This document shows positions 1-9,675 of a DNA stretch of 64,000 nt, one piece after another. How positions within the stretch are numbered: the first letter of the stretch is position 1; every line of letters starts with the position of its first letter. The DNA comes from JALQUL01 sp040382935. Its GTDB lineage: Bacteria > Pseudomonadota > Gammaproteobacteria > Burkholderiales > Burkholderiaceae_C. The position numbers and the translations under genes were made by a program. The notes beneath the pieces were generated by a model. The model saw nothing but the letters and a program-made list of their open reading frames with translations, did no database searches and was not told where the DNA came from. The stretch spans positions 1-64,000 of the forward strand of contig JBEIEP010000003.1 of NCBI GenBank assembly GCA_040382935.1, given 5' to 3'.

Positions 1-3000
1 GATCACAGGGTGGCCGTTGGCCGTGGTCCTGTCGTTAGGACCGGTGTCAGTGGGTGTGCTGATGTCGATAGGGCCAAGGTTTGCCGCTGGGGCAACACCG
101 GGGGCGGTGGTATCGACCACCACCACCTGGGTAGCCGTCTTGGTCACGCCTGCCGCTGTCGTGCTGGCGCTCAGGTTGTATGTGCCGTCGGCCAGTGTGG
201 TGCCAGTGTAATCATACGTCCACACCCCGTCGGCACCTGCCGTGGCGGGGCCCAGAACAGTAGTGCCCAAACTAACGGTGACCACGTCGCCAGCACCTGC
301 CGTGCCTTTAAACACCAAGGTGTTGTCCTTGGTGACGTAGTCGGTGGCAACGCCACTGTCCACGCTGATGCTGGTAATGGCCGGTGTGTGGTTGGCTGCC
401 AACTGGTTCGCGAAGCCTACCGCCTCGTTGCCCGCTATGTCCTGTACCTTGTTGCCCCCTGGCGTATAGCTAACCTTTACGTTGGTATCGGTGCTGGCCA
501 AAGCGCCAGCCAATGTGAGCGTTACCGTTTTATTGGCTGCATCCACCGTAACACCTTGAACCGCCACCGCTGTATTGCCCGCCCCTTGGGTGACCACAAA
601 GTCCACCGCCGCTGGCGTCGTGCCAGCCACGCCCACACCCGCTTCGGTATAGGTCAGAGTGATCGTGTTGCCACTGGCATCCACATTGAACAACAATGGT
701 GCCGTGGTATCCAGTTCCACCGCTAGCGTGTCGGCCCTTTGCGAGACGTTGCCTGCCGCATCGGTCACCGTGGCGCTAAATCCCAGGTTGACTGCCGTGC
801 GTGTGCTGCTGGTGATGTCTACATAGGCCCTGGTGATGTCTGGTGCGCTCAAGGTGGCTGTGCCCACCTCATTGGCGCCATCAAAGAGCTTGACCACGTC
901 GCCCACCACCGGCTTGGTGGCGTTGGTGCCCGTCATGTCCAGTCTCACCCGCAGCGTGGGCGTGGTGTGGTTGGTCTTGTCATCGGTGTTGTTGGTGCCC
1001 GAGTCAGAGGCGGCCAGCAGGTCTACGATGGGTTTGGCCGGGGCGGTGGTATCGGTCACTGTGATGGTCGCGACACTTGGACTAGAAGTAATCCCTGCCT
1101 TGTCAGCGGCGGCAAAGGTAAATGTCCGTGGGCCAGTACTCACCACGTTGGCCGTATTGCTGTATTGAATATCCCGAATGACGGCCTGCGCCTCTGCGGC
1201 AATGAACGCACCACCTCCGTCTTTAACAATCGTGAATACGCCGTTTGCAAATGTAATGGAGACGCCTACATCACCTACTGTTCGCACTCCAAGTGAAGTA
1301 TTGGCGTCACTTCCATTTGCTGCAGCCACCGCGTCGCCAAATTTTAGCCGTTCGTTATTCCCATCCAACAAGCCGGCCGCTTGTAGCGTGATTTGAGTAA
1401 TTTGATCGGATGCCTCTACCAATGTGGCCTGTTTACCAACATCATCATCTAGGCTTGTAGCTGCCCCGTTTGGACTGGTGGTACTGTAGCTTCTAGTGGA
1501 GCCGTCAGAGACTAGGGTAATAACCGGTGCGGTGGTGTCAATTGTGAAAGCAATGGGCGTCACTGCCGTAAGATTGTTGCCCTGTAGGTCTTTAATGCCC
1601 GGCCCGGCGTTAATGCTGAGTTGGTATTCGCCTGCGGCGTTGGTGAAGCCCGACAAATCGATCGAATAGTCGGAATTACCGCCGGTGATTACCGCACCGT
1701 TTAGGTCTACCACTTGCCCGCCCCGTGTGAGGACAAAATCGGTGGCATCGACGCCGGTAACCGCTTCATTAAATTGCACGTTAACCACGCCCACTGTGGT
1801 GTGACGGGGGCTGGGATTAACTGGTGCAATAGTGGCACTGGGGGGACTTGTGTCAACGGCTACTATGTTGAGTTTGTAATCTTCAACCTCGCCATCAGCC
1901 AATGCACCATAGGACTGGGTATCAAAACCGGCCGCGTCATTGACATGGGCCCCGCCTAATTCATCATCCGTTGAAATACGGATACGCGCATAGGTTTCAC
2001 CCACTGTGAGATTTGTTAGATTATTCCAAGTCAGGGCGACGGTGCCGTCAGTCGTGCCCTGATTTACGGTCGCAGTTGCAACCTCGCTGGCTTCAAATTT
2101 TCCGTTTCGATTGAAGTCAATCCAACCATCTACCGTAGCCTCAGTGTCGCCACTATTGCTGACCTTTACATTCACCGAGTAGGTAGCGCTGGCAGTAGTC
2201 AAGGGCGAAAAACTGATGTCGCCATTGTCGTTGTCCTGTGTGCCGGTCAAGCCTTTGGCGTCGTTCTCGAAACTGGTTTTTGCAGCGTCGGTAGAGGATC
2301 CAAAGTAGGGGTTGTCCGCCGACACAATGCTGTGTCTTGCGCCATCAGAGGCTAAAGTCGTTTTATAGCTGGCTGGTGCGTCGCCAAAGTCCAATTGAAT
2401 GGTGATATTGCGCGCGCCATCGTTGTTAGTCAAATTTGCGGGGTTCTTAGCCACAACAACCGATTGGGACTGATTAGCAGTGAAGTCGTCGTTATCGTCG
2501 ATAGTGATTTGGTACACATTCCCGGAGACGTTGTTACTGACATACAGGAAGCCTTTATCGTCAAAGTAAGCAGCACCGTAGCTGCCCGCTGCCCCTGTAA
2601 TGCCTGCCTTAAGTTTGGTGAGCACCGCCGTATTGACACCGTTGATATTTGAAAAGTTGGTATCAATCCTGAACAGAGAATCTTTATTGGTATTGGCACC
2701 TGCTCCAGTAGAGACAAAGTAGAGGAACCCGTCTTTGTACGCAAAATCGTTAACGGTGCCACCGCTCATTGGGGGATCTAGCACAACCTCCGTAGAAACT
2801 TGGTAAGTGGCTGATGTAGGGTTCAGGTCAATCACATAAAGTGAGGCGTCGTTGATATTTTCGTAGACGTAGTATTTGCCATCAGATCCCATCGCACCGC
2901 TGATGAAATTCGCATTGACGGGCGTATTCATAGCGCCAATGTTCGTGGCCGTATTGTCGCTATTGATGCGATAGAACGTGTGGGCGTCTTGGTCATATAC

Positions 3001-5436
3001 GTACAAGTGACCATCCACGGGGTTGAACGCGGCAGCATTTAGCGATTGACCGGGAACTGGTATGCCCCCAACGGCGACCGTGCCTGTCACCAAATTCACC
3101 GTCGCTAAGGTTGAGCCTATCCCCTCGGTTTGTTCGTGAAAAATATAAGCCGAATCCGTAGCCTCTGTAGAAAACGCAGGGCCAAATACGTGAACTGTAC
3201 GGGTTGCAACGACTGCATCAGTTTGGCCATCATTCACGCTTACCGTGACGGTACGTGTCTCATTGACAGCCTTGGACGAAAAGCCGATAGCCGCCAACGC
3301 TGCTTGATAATCACTGACCGTGGCGTGGCCACTCAATGTGATGGTGCCGGTGACCGCGTCGTAATCGCTTGCGGTGATGCCGGCGGGCAAATTGCCCACC
3401 GTCAGACCATCGTTGGCATTACGGGGGGCCGCAATCGTGATGGTGGCACTCTCAAGGTAGGCATCGTCCGCGTCGGCCAGGGTAATTGCATCAACGACAC
3501 TGATGGTTTCAGAGCTGGTTGCTGTTTTAGCCGTCAACACTGTGTTCTTGAAAATCTCGGTGGGGGCGACACTGCCGATGCTATGCCAAGTTGTACCGGT
3601 GGCAAGGGTCACGGTGGGGGCCTGATTGTTCGCCTTGGTGTTGTTTTGAACAACCCAATCGCTTAGGCTGGCGGCGTCGTTGCCGGCTTGGTCTTGCACG
3701 GCAGCAACATCATCACCAGTGGTGGGATCGGTATAGGTAACCCTGACCGTACCACCCACTGAAACGGCGGTTGCCAGGGTCAATACAACCTCGTTGCCGG
3801 TAACCGTTACCTTGTTCACAGCAATGGGTTGAGTATCGTCTTTGACTGCAAAGCGATGGGCCTCAGGCGCTTGATTGGCGTCTAATGCGGTGTCGTAAGT
3901 CAACGTCAACGTTAGGTCACTGACCGACGTAGCGGCCAACACAGGGGCTGATTGGTCAATCAGCATTTGTTTGGTGTCTGAGGTGTTGCTATTGCCAAAG
4001 GGGTCGGTGGCTATTGCACTCAAGTCGCTGATGCCAATGGGCAAGGCAGTACCACTGTAATCAAAGCTCCAGGCGCCAGTGCCGTCTGCTGTAGCGGCGC
4101 CGAGTTTGACGCCATTACGAAACACATCAACGGTGCTGTTGGCCTCGGCACTGCCTACGATTTTTAGGTTAGTTTGGCTGGTGACAAAATCGATGCCCGA
4201 ACTGCCGGTATCGCCTAGGGTGCCATCAGCTTTTTGTAGCCCCGTGATGACTGGTTTGGTCGTGGAGCGGTCAATGGTAAAGGTTTGGTCTACAGCCTGC
4301 GGGTCAATGTCCACTGGGTCTGTATCCCCGCCTCTTGCCATGGTGCGCGAAGCGCTAAGGTCAAGATTAACCGTGCCTGATTTACCGGCCAAACCACCCA
4401 CGACCACGTCGTATTGCGCGCCATCTGACCCTTCAACGGGGTTAACCAATTGAACCGTTGCTCCGCTGATAGAACCGGGCGCAAACACAAAGTCAGTACC
4501 CTCAACACCGCTGACAGACTCGCTAAAAATGACACGGAATGTGACCGTATCGGCCGACGTTGTTTCTCCAATGGGCGACAGACGCGCGATAGACAAAAGT
4601 GTCACGTTAGCGAAAATGCCTTGGTATTCGGCCTGCCCTTGTACCGTAAGTGCCGACGCAGCACCAATGGCCTCGGTAGTCACCTCCAACACCCAATCGC
4701 CCGACCGCAAAGCACTGCCAGTTTTGTCGGACGAAGCAGCTACACCGGCACCGGTGATTTCACTCAAGCGGGCAGTAAAGTCTAGCCCGGTCTTGCCAGC
4801 GGCCACATCGCATCCATAGAGCAAAATATCGCCGTCAGCGGTTAGCGATGCCCCAATAGTCGCAAGCGGGTCTTGAAGACCAGGCAGGGTGTCGTTGGAC
4901 AACACGCTGCTACCCAATTCAGCCCGCCCTGCGCTCCCGTGTCCAAAAATGTGGATAGCCGTAATGTCGGTGCGTCCGTTGACCTCTTGTGCCATTCGTT
5001 CAACGCCGTTTTCGTTGGCTTGTATCAGGATCACCGTGACATCAGCGCGCATCCCTGCAACCAGGCCCTGCCAATCGGTCAAACGAGCGTCGACAAAGGC
5101 GATTTCGCGGGACTCAACAGCTGCCCTTTGCAGTATAGGCTTTTCGTCGGCAACGGTAGACCTGTTGTATATAGACCGCGATGTATCAGTAGTGGCATTC
5201 AGTGCATTGATAGGGAACATCGCCGACTCGGCTGCGATGCTGCTATTTCCTTTGGCGGGCAAGTACAAAGACTGCGCCACATCGTGGGCGATGGGTTCGG
5301 CCATGGTAACGGCGGCAGCGCCGTCAAACATCAGCCGTGGCTCCAACGCCATGGGAGCTGGACCGCGACGCTTAATACCGCGAGCCGATTTGGGCGCTGC
5401 AACGGGTGGTGTGGTGGTACGGGATTTAGATGTCAT
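1..5436 (-). CDS. Giant LEPR-XLL / DUF4347 repeat surface protein (3' end outside window)
   Basis: I read the minus frame from ATG 5436 down to base 1 and found no stop, giving 1812 codons with the C-terminus outside the window. Residues 31-41 read LEPRLMFDGAA, the LEPR-XLL signature of large exported proteins. About 110-245 is a DUF4347 domain (HIFGHGSAG, LLYGCDVAAG). About 495-592 and again near 1600-1680 are SwmB-type segments, about 600-745 a cadherin-like repeat, about 750-980 a propeller-like DUF6923-type region, about 1070-1180 a GEVED domain (ending DGEVEDYKL), then Ig-like blocks starting DTTAP. There is no Sec signal. Family knowledge suggests a secreted or cell-surface adhesin. Export by the adjacent TolC-like and adaptor proteins is inference. 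It follows the adaptor gene by 34 bases on the same strand. The opposite strand carries many long chance frames. Confidence 0.9.
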   Translation of the reverse strand, partial: MTSKSRTTTPPVAAPKSARGIKRRGPAPMALEPRLMFDGAAAVTMAEPIAHDVAQSLYLPAKGNSSIAAESAMFPINALNATTDTSRSIYNRSTVADEKPILQRAAVESREIAFVDARLTDWQGLVAGMRADVTVILIQANENGVERMAQEVNGRTDITAIHIFGHGSAGRAELGSSVLSNDTLPGLQDPLATIGASLTADGDILLYGCDVAAGKTGLDFTARLSEITGAGVAASSDKTGSALRSGDWVLEVTTEAIGAASALTVQGQAEYQGIFANVTLLSIARLSPIGETTSADTVTFRVIFSESVSGVEGTDFVFAPGSISGATVQLVNPVEGSDGAQYDVVVGGLAGKSGTVNLDLSASRTMARGGDTDPVDIDPQAVDQTFTIDRSTTKPVITGLQKADGTLGDTGSSGIDFVTSQTNLKIVGSAEANSTVDVFRNGVKLGAATADGTGAWSFDYSGTALPIGISDLSAIATDPFGNSNTSDTKQMLIDQSAPVLAATSVSDLTLTLTYDTALDANQAPEAHRFAVKDDTQPIAVNKVTVTGNEVVLTLATAVSVGGTVRVTYTDPTTGDDVAAVQDQAGNDAASLSDWVVQNNTKANNQAPTVTLATGTTWHSIGSVAPTEIFKNTVLTAKTATSSETISVVDAITLADADDAYLESATITIAAPRNANDGLTVGNLPAGITASDYDAVTGTITLSGHATVSDYQAALAAIGFSSKAVNETRTVTVSVNDGQTDAVVATRTVHVFGPAFSTEATDSAYIFHEQTEGIGSTLATVNLVTGTVAVGGIPVPGQSLNAAAFNPVDGHLYVYDQDAHTFYRINSDNTATNIGAMNTPVNANFISGAMGSDGKYYVYENINDASLYVIDLNPTSATYQVSTEVVLDPPMSGGTVNDFAYKDGFLYFVSTGAGANTNKDSLFRIDTNFSNINGVNTAVLTKLKAGITGAAGSYGAAYFDDKGFLYVSNNVSGNVYQITIDDNDDFTANQSQSVVVAKNPANLTNNDGARNITIQLDFGDAPASYKTTLASDGARHSIVSADNPYFGSSTDAAKTSFENDAKGLTGTQDNDNGDISFSPLTTASATYSVNVKVSNSGDTEATVDGWIDFNRNGKFEASEVATATVNQGTTDGTVALTWNNLTNLTVGETYARIRISTDDELGGAHVNDAAGFDTQSYGALADGEVEDYKLNIVAVDTSPPSATIAPVNPSPRHTTVGVVNVQFNEAVTGVDATDFVLTRGGQVVDLNGAVITGGNSDYSIDLSGFTNAAGEYQLSINAGPGIKDLQGNNLTAVTPIAFTIDTTAPVITLVSDGSTRSYSTTSPNGAATSLDDDVGKQATLVEASDQITQITLQAAGLLDGNNERLKFGDAVAAANGSDANTSLGVRTVGDVGVSITFANGVFTIVKDGGGAFIAAEAQAVIRDIQYSNTANVVSTGPRTFTFAAADKAGITSSPSVATITVTDTTAPAKPIVDLLAASDSGTNNTDDKTNHTTPTLRVRLDMTGTNATKPVVGDVVKLFDGANEVGTATLSAPDITRAYVDITSSTRTAVNLGFSATVTDAAGNVSQRADTLAVELDTTAPLLFNVDASGNTITLTYTEAGVGVAGTTPAAVDFVVTQGAGNTAVAVQGVTVDAANKTVTLTLAGALASTDTNVKVSYTPGGNKVQDIAGNEAVGFANQLAANHTPAITSISVDSGVATDYVTKDNTLVFKGTAGAGDVVTVSLGTTVLGPATAGADGVWTYDYTGTTLADGTYNLSASTTAAGVTKTATQVVVVDTTAPGVAPAANLGPIDISTPTDTGPNDRTTANGHPVI

Positions 5437-5470
5437 GGCTGGTATCCAGTAAAGGATGGAAAAACAAAAA

Positions 5471-6337
5471 CTACTTGGTGGAGACCGCGCTGGCCGGCGG
5501 CGACAGGGAAACCCGCCCGCTCATACCTGCGATCAAGTCAGGAAATCTACCGTTAATCGCGGCCGATAACTTGACAGACTGGCTGACAGGATCGATGCGC
5601 GCCCCAATGCGTTGAATTTTGGCCGGATAACTTTTCCCGGTCTCATCAATTTTGACCTTAAAGGCATAGCCCGGCGTAATCCAACCCAGCCACATGGACG
5701 GGACGATAAACTCCAGCTCAAGCACGGAATCGTCCAGAATATCCATTAAGGCCTGCCCGGGCTGCACGTACTGTTGCTCGCGCACGCGCTGCTCTGCCAC
5801 GCGGCCAGAAAACGGAGCGAACACGGAGCACTTGGCCAAAAGCGCGCTGTTAGATGCCACTTCTGCTTTGGCCTTGATGACTTCGGCGGCAGACAATTGC
5901 AGCTCTACCTTGCCTACCGAATTGAGCTCCTCTAGGCGCTTGTTGGCGGCCCAAGTTTGTTCAGCGGCCTGCAAGCTGGCCTGCCCCTTGTTTAGCTGGG
6001 CCTGCTGCAGGGCGCAGTCGAGTGTGACCAAGGTTTGACCGGCTGCAAAGCGCCCACCTTCCGGCACGGAAAATCGATTAACTTTGGCCCCAATTTCAGC
6101 GGCTAGCGTGGTGTAACGCCGTGGCGACAGCTGTGCTCGAATTTCTCGGTTTTCTAGGGCGAGATTGGCCGATGAACTGGTCGTTGACGGAGCAGCCTTG
6201 GCGGGCAAAGTTTGCGCCTGTACCACCCCGCCACCGCATAGCCATACCGACATAACCCAACAAAGCGGCCAGCGCGTGGGGCGCAAACGGTTAAAACCTG
6301 ACCCGAACAAGGCGTTCACCAAGGTGAAAACAACCAT
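5471..6337 (-). CDS. HlyD-type periplasmic adaptor (membrane fusion) protein
   Basis: 288 residues. A hydrophobic segment at about 24-42 ends near VVQAQ and could be a signal peptide or an anchor. The two halves of a biotinyl-lipoyl-like barrel are visible (GGRFAAGQTLVTLDC near 75-90 and APFSGRVAEQRV near 175), separated by a helical hairpin rich in A, E, Q and K, then a beta-barrel domain. This is the layout of adaptors that join an inner-membrane transporter to a TolC channel. Its ATG overlaps the stop of the upstream tolC-like gene (TAATG), so translation is probably coupled. The giant repeat protein starts 34 bases downstream, suggesting it is the cargo. No ABC ATPase or inner-membrane pump lies in the window; it may lie beyond base 1. 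Confidence 0.85.
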   Translation of the reverse strand: MVVFTLVNALFGSGFNRLRPTRWPLCWVMSVWLCGGGVVQAQTLPAKAAPSTTSSSANLALENREIRAQLSPRRYTTLAAEIGAKVNRFSVPEGGRFAAGQTLVTLDCALQQAQLNKGQASLQAAEQTWAANKRLEELNSVGKVELQLSAAEVIKAKAEVASNSALLAKCSVFAPFSGRVAEQRVREQQYVQPGQALMDILDDSVLELEFIVPSMWLGWITPGYAFKVKIDETGKSYPAKIQRIGARIDPVSQSVKLSAAINGRFPDLIAGMSGRVSLSPPASAVSTK

Positions 6338-7914
6338 TACGATGTGGACGCAGCAGCAGGCAAAGCTGGTGCTGGCTTTTGATCCTCATCCCACTGCTGC
6401 AGGGCTTCTTTAACTTTTTGAGTTAACTGATCAAGCGGTAAATCACCCGTTCCTTCGGCAATAGGATCCACCCCAAGCGTTGCCTGCAACTTGCTGGAGG
6501 CGGCATAGACCTGGGCCAGTGCCTGGTAGCGTCGCAGTTGGCTCAAAATAAAGCTGGTCTGGTTGGCAACACGGTCCAATTTAGTGGTGGTTTGGGCCGA
6601 CTCACGTTTGGCTGTATGGTCGGAAATGGTGGCATCCACCTTGGCAATGGCATCAGCGCGCTCGTACAAGCGCACGGAGTTACCCAATTGCTGGCGAGCC
6701 ACATGCACCTGAGTAATCACCCGCATCAAAGTGGCCATACGTTGCTGATTGGCCAAATCGACGCCTGCATCGGCCACCTTGCGTTGCGCAGGCAACGACA
6801 GGAGATTGAGCAGTCCCAAAGATACCTGCGCACCAACATCGTTCCAGTGCTGGTTAATCACGTAATTGTCCGATGTGCTGTGCAAGCCATAATTGAACGA
6901 CAGGCCGGGGAACAGACGGGCCATGATGCGGCGTGTTTCTAGGTGCGCGATGCGGGTGTTGTAATGCGCCTCACGCAGGTCGGCATTTTGAGCGATAGCA
7001 ATGGTTTCCAGTTGTTCCACGGGTGTATCCAACCACTTTTTGCCAAAACCATTGGCAGGCTCTTTAACTTCTACCACTTGGCCCAAGGGTAGATTGACCA
7101 AGGCCGAAAGTTCAATCCGAGCAGACGACAGCTCTTGGTCAATAGACTCAAGCAAACGAAGATTTTCCAGTAACTGACGCTGATACCGCAATGCGTCCAG
7201 CGGATTGCGTAGACGCTCCATCTCAGCTTTGCGCGAATCGGTTAATGCTTCCTCAGCGGAAGCAATCGTGGCCTGCACTTCACCGCGCAGTTGCTGGGCG
7301 CTTGCGGCCCGCCAAAATGCCGTGCGCACGTCCTGAACGAGCAAGTGGGTGGCTTTGCGACGACGCTCCAGTGCAATCAAGGACTTGTCAGCGTTTTGCC
7401 TAGATGCGTAATAGCTTTGGCCAAAGTCCAACAAACTCCAAGTAAAGGTTAAATTGGAAGTGGTCGCGCCGCGCTCACTAGAGATATAGGGGTTGGCCTG
7501 TGAGGGCAACAAGGTCTTCGAATCAATGCTATTGCTGATCAGGTCATTGTTGCGATGGCGATAGCCTGCATCAGCGACCAGTTTGGGCAGCATGTCGTAC
7601 TTGCCCGCCTCGAACTGCCCAGTGGCAAGCGCCTCTTCCATCGCACGAACGCGGCGGTCCAAGTTGTATTTGATTGCCCTTGAAATCGCCTCTTCAAGAG
7701 TCAATGCACCCGACAGGGGCGCTATATCCGCCTTAATCGCTGCGACATCTTCTGCCGCGACTTCGTTAACTTTACTAACGGTTACTGGTTCCGGCTGCAT
7801 GGAGGCGCAACCACCGAGTACCAAAACGGTGATCAGTAGCGGCACAACGCATATTGTCGTCCTCAAACGCAAGGGTAGAAAGGTTACAGCGGCAGGGGTT
7901 GAGTTAGCGGTCAT
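6337..7914 (-). CDS. TolC-family outer membrane channel lipoprotein
   Basis: 525 residues. The N-terminus has a hydrophobic stretch ending in the lipobox LGGC (cysteine near residue 36), so it is probably an outer-membrane lipoprotein like the OprM/NodT branch. Two OEP repeats follow: the first opens near ALTLEEAISRAI, the second has long coiled-coil helices and ends before residue 500. The C-terminal tail is proline- and alanine-rich (KPAPALPAAAS). It is the first gene of a three-gene minus-strand unit with the adaptor (TAATG overlap) and the giant DUF4347 protein. The expected role is the outer-membrane exit duct of a type I-like secretion machine; the substrate assignment is inferred from position. 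Confidence 0.88.
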   Translation of the reverse strand: MTANSTPAAVTFLPLRLRTTICVVPLLITVLVLGGCASMQPEPVTVSKVNEVAAEDVAAIKADIAPLSGALTLEEAISRAIKYNLDRRVRAMEEALATGQFEAGKYDMLPKLVADAGYRHRNNDLISNSIDSKTLLPSQANPYISSERGATTSNLTFTWSLLDFGQSYYASRQNADKSLIALERRRKATHLLVQDVRTAFWRAASAQQLRGEVQATIASAEEALTDSRKAEMERLRNPLDALRYQRQLLENLRLLESIDQELSSARIELSALVNLPLGQVVEVKEPANGFGKKWLDTPVEQLETIAIAQNADLREAHYNTRIAHLETRRIMARLFPGLSFNYGLHSTSDNYVINQHWNDVGAQVSLGLLNLLSLPAQRKVADAGVDLANQQRMATLMRVITQVHVARQQLGNSVRLYERADAIAKVDATISDHTAKRESAQTTTKLDRVANQTSFILSQLRRYQALAQVYAASSKLQATLGVDPIAEGTGDLPLDQLTQKVKEALQQWDEDQKPAPALPAAASTS

Positions 7915-8002
7915 CGTTGAGTGTTCCCTAAAAACGGTGGAGAATTCTTGCGGAGGGCAAGAAATGGCTGATACCTTAACGGGTTACGAGCCATTATTCG
8001 CC

Positions 8003-8041
8003 CTATCATTTTACTTGATTCAGGTTCTTTGCTATCATTTT
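8003..8041 (-). promoter_or_regulatory. Direct repeat upstream of the export operon
   Basis: The 173-base gap between the DUF1289 gene and the tolC-like gene holds two exact copies of CTATCATTTT (8003-8012 and 8032-8041), 29 bases apart start to start, close to three helical turns. The gap must hold the promoter of the export operon, and the repeats lie about 90-130 bases before its start codon. A regulator-binding role is inference only; I could not assign convincing -35 and -10 boxes. Confidence 0.25.
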
Positions 8042-8087
8042 TTATAGGCAATCGAGCAAATACAGGGTAAACCCCATGTCAAATTGA

Positions 8088-8492
8088 CTACTTCCGAATT
8101 CGTTCCGCATACCGGTTGAATCGCAGTGCATTACCTTCTAAGGTAATGCGTCGCCATACTAGGCGCTTTTGTATGGGTGTCATTTCAGGCCAGCGCTGCA
8201 CTTCCTCAAAGCAACGGCCACACCCCTTGCATACTGCATCACCCTGACTGGTCGAGCAAATCGCGATGCAGGGCGTGTCCGCCGTGGTACTGTACCAAGC
8301 CAACCAAGCTTGGTAGGCCGTATTGGCAAGGGATGCCTCGTCAAGCCATTGACCTTTTTCATAGACCAGCTGCCCGTACACCTTTGAAAGCGCATTCAGC
8401 TCGGGCCCCAGGTCCTGGGCAACGGCAGGCAACCCTTTCCCACGCCAAAAGTTGATCGCAGCCTCTAGGTCAGAAATATGCAAATGCGCCAT
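8088..8492 (-). CDS. DUF3717/DUF1289 small cysteine-rich protein
   Basis: The N-terminal part (AHLHISDLEAAINFWR) is the DUF3717 domain and the C-terminal part is DUF1289. The cysteine pattern TPCIAICSTSQG then CKGCGRCF suggests a small metal-binding fold, and the family-typical WRRI and RFNRYAER follow. Proteins like this are common in Burkholderiales and have no established function. I prefer the ATG at 8492 because family members begin MAHLHIS; an in-frame GTG at 8513 would add seven residues but overlaps the upstream terminator and has no ribosome-binding site. It is on the same strand as the Bug receptor gene but separated from it by that terminator. Confidence 0.85.
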   Translation of the reverse strand: MAHLHISDLEAAINFWRGKGLPAVAQDLGPELNALSKVYGQLVYEKGQWLDEASLANTAYQAWLAWYSTTADTPCIAICSTSQGDAVCKGCGRCFEEVQRWPEMTPIQKRLVWRRITLEGNALRFNRYAERIRK

Positions 8493-8514
8493 ATAAATGG
8501 TGTCGTTGATCACG

Positions 8515-8550
8515 AAAAAAAACCTTCAGCACACGGGATGAAGGTTTCTA
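8515..8550 (-). terminator. Rho-independent terminator after the Bug receptor gene
   Basis: Perfect 8-bp inverted repeat AACCTTCA (8521-8528) and TGAAGGTT (8539-8546) with a 10-base loop. On the minus strand it is followed by eight T. It lies about 45 bases after the stop of the receptor gene and ends transcription just before the DUF1289 gene. Confidence 0.75.
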
Positions 8551-8591
8551 TTTTTAAGGGAGCAAGACTCCTTTTCAGGACCTGGCCGACA

Positions 8592-9578
8592 TTAGTCGGC
8601 GAACACGCCTGCCGCTTTAATCACAGGGGCCCAGCGGGCGGTTTCGGCCGTAACGAACTTTTTATGCTCGGCGGGGTCGGTGCGCTTGTCGGTGACGATG
8701 ACCGCACCCAGAGCCTCTTGATTCTTGACAAATGCGGGGTCTTTCAGCGAGGCTTTTAAGGCCGTATTCAGTTTGGCCAAGACGTCGGCTGGTGTGCCTT
8801 TCGGGGCATACAGACCATGCCAAATGTTCACTTCAAAGCCTTTCAGGCCATCTTCTTGCAAAGTCGGCAGGTCTTTGAGCGCAGGGGTGGTCAGTCGCTT
8901 GGCAGTAGTTACCCCATACGCTTTAACTTTTTTGGCCTCAATCTGTGCAGAGGTGTTGGTGGTTTGATCGCACATCAAGTCCACTTGGCCACCCAGCAAA
9001 TCGTTCATGGCGGGAGCGGTTCCTTTGTAAGGAACCGTGGTCATGTCAATGTTCACGGCGGCCTGGAACATCATTCCGCACAGGTGCGAGGCAGAGCCTG
9101 AACCGGCATTGGCCAAGTTGATCTTGCCCTTATTGGCATTCATCCAGCCAGTTAGCTCTTTAAAGTTGTTGGCAGAAAGCGTAGAACGACCAATCAGGGT
9201 CATTGGAACTTCATTGATCATGCCCAAGTGTTCAAAATCGTTTTGCACATTGAAAGGCATGACTTTGACGAAAGCAGGGAATACGCCCATGGCAATGTGG
9301 TGTACCAGTAAGGTATGTCCGTCCGGGTTGGCGCGTGCCGCCTTGGTGGCTCCGATAAGACCACCAGGACCACCGGCGGCGTTCTCCACGATCACGCTTG
9401 TACCTTCTGGCAGGTTTTTACCCAAAGCCACCATCAAATCGCGGGCGACACGGTCGGTTGGGCCACCAGCAGAAAATGGAACGATCAGGGTAATGGGCTT
9501 GCCCTTAATGGGGAAATCGCTGGCGTTTGCGCCGACAGCAGCCAATGTGGCCAATGCAAAGGTCAAAAGTTTTTTCAT
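8592..9578 (-). CDS. Bug-family tripartite tricarboxylate transporter substrate-binding protein
   Basis: 328 residues from ATG 9578, chosen because GGGAG lies six bases upstream; an earlier in-frame start at 9590 has no such site. The signal peptide is MKKLLTFALATLAAVGANA. The mature protein shows the Bug (TctC) pattern: KPITLIVPFSAGGPTDRVAR, VENAAGGPGG, then a two-lobed periplasmic fold. Bug receptors bind carboxylates or other small organics in the periplasm for a TctAB membrane pump; here no tctA or tctB is nearby, so it is an orphan receptor, which is usual in Burkholderiales. The ligand cannot be deduced. A clear terminator follows. Confidence 0.92.
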   Translation of the reverse strand: MKKLLTFALATLAAVGANASDFPIKGKPITLIVPFSAGGPTDRVARDLMVALGKNLPEGTSVIVENAAGGPGGLIGATKAARANPDGHTLLVHHIAMGVFPAFVKVMPFNVQNDFEHLGMINEVPMTLIGRSTLSANNFKELTGWMNANKGKINLANAGSGSASHLCGMMFQAAVNIDMTTVPYKGTAPAMNDLLGGQVDLMCDQTTNTSAQIEAKKVKAYGVTTAKRLTTPALKDLPTLQEDGLKGFEVNIWHGLYAPKGTPADVLAKLNTALKASLKDPAFVKNQEALGAVIVTDKRTDPAEHKKFVTAETARWAPVIKAAGVFAD

Positions 9579-9675
9579 AGTGTCTCCCAAACGTGTTGAA
9601 GGTGGCGCGATTCTAGCGAGATCTTAGCGCAAAGGTATCAAAAACTGTACCTATAAACCCTGAGGGTGTACGGAA

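Noticed and set aside
10..1396. Several long plus-strand open frames opposite the giant gene
   Set aside because: They lie antisense to a minus-strand frame with clear Ig-like repeats and open codons through the whole region; the plus translations have no recognisable domains and biased composition.
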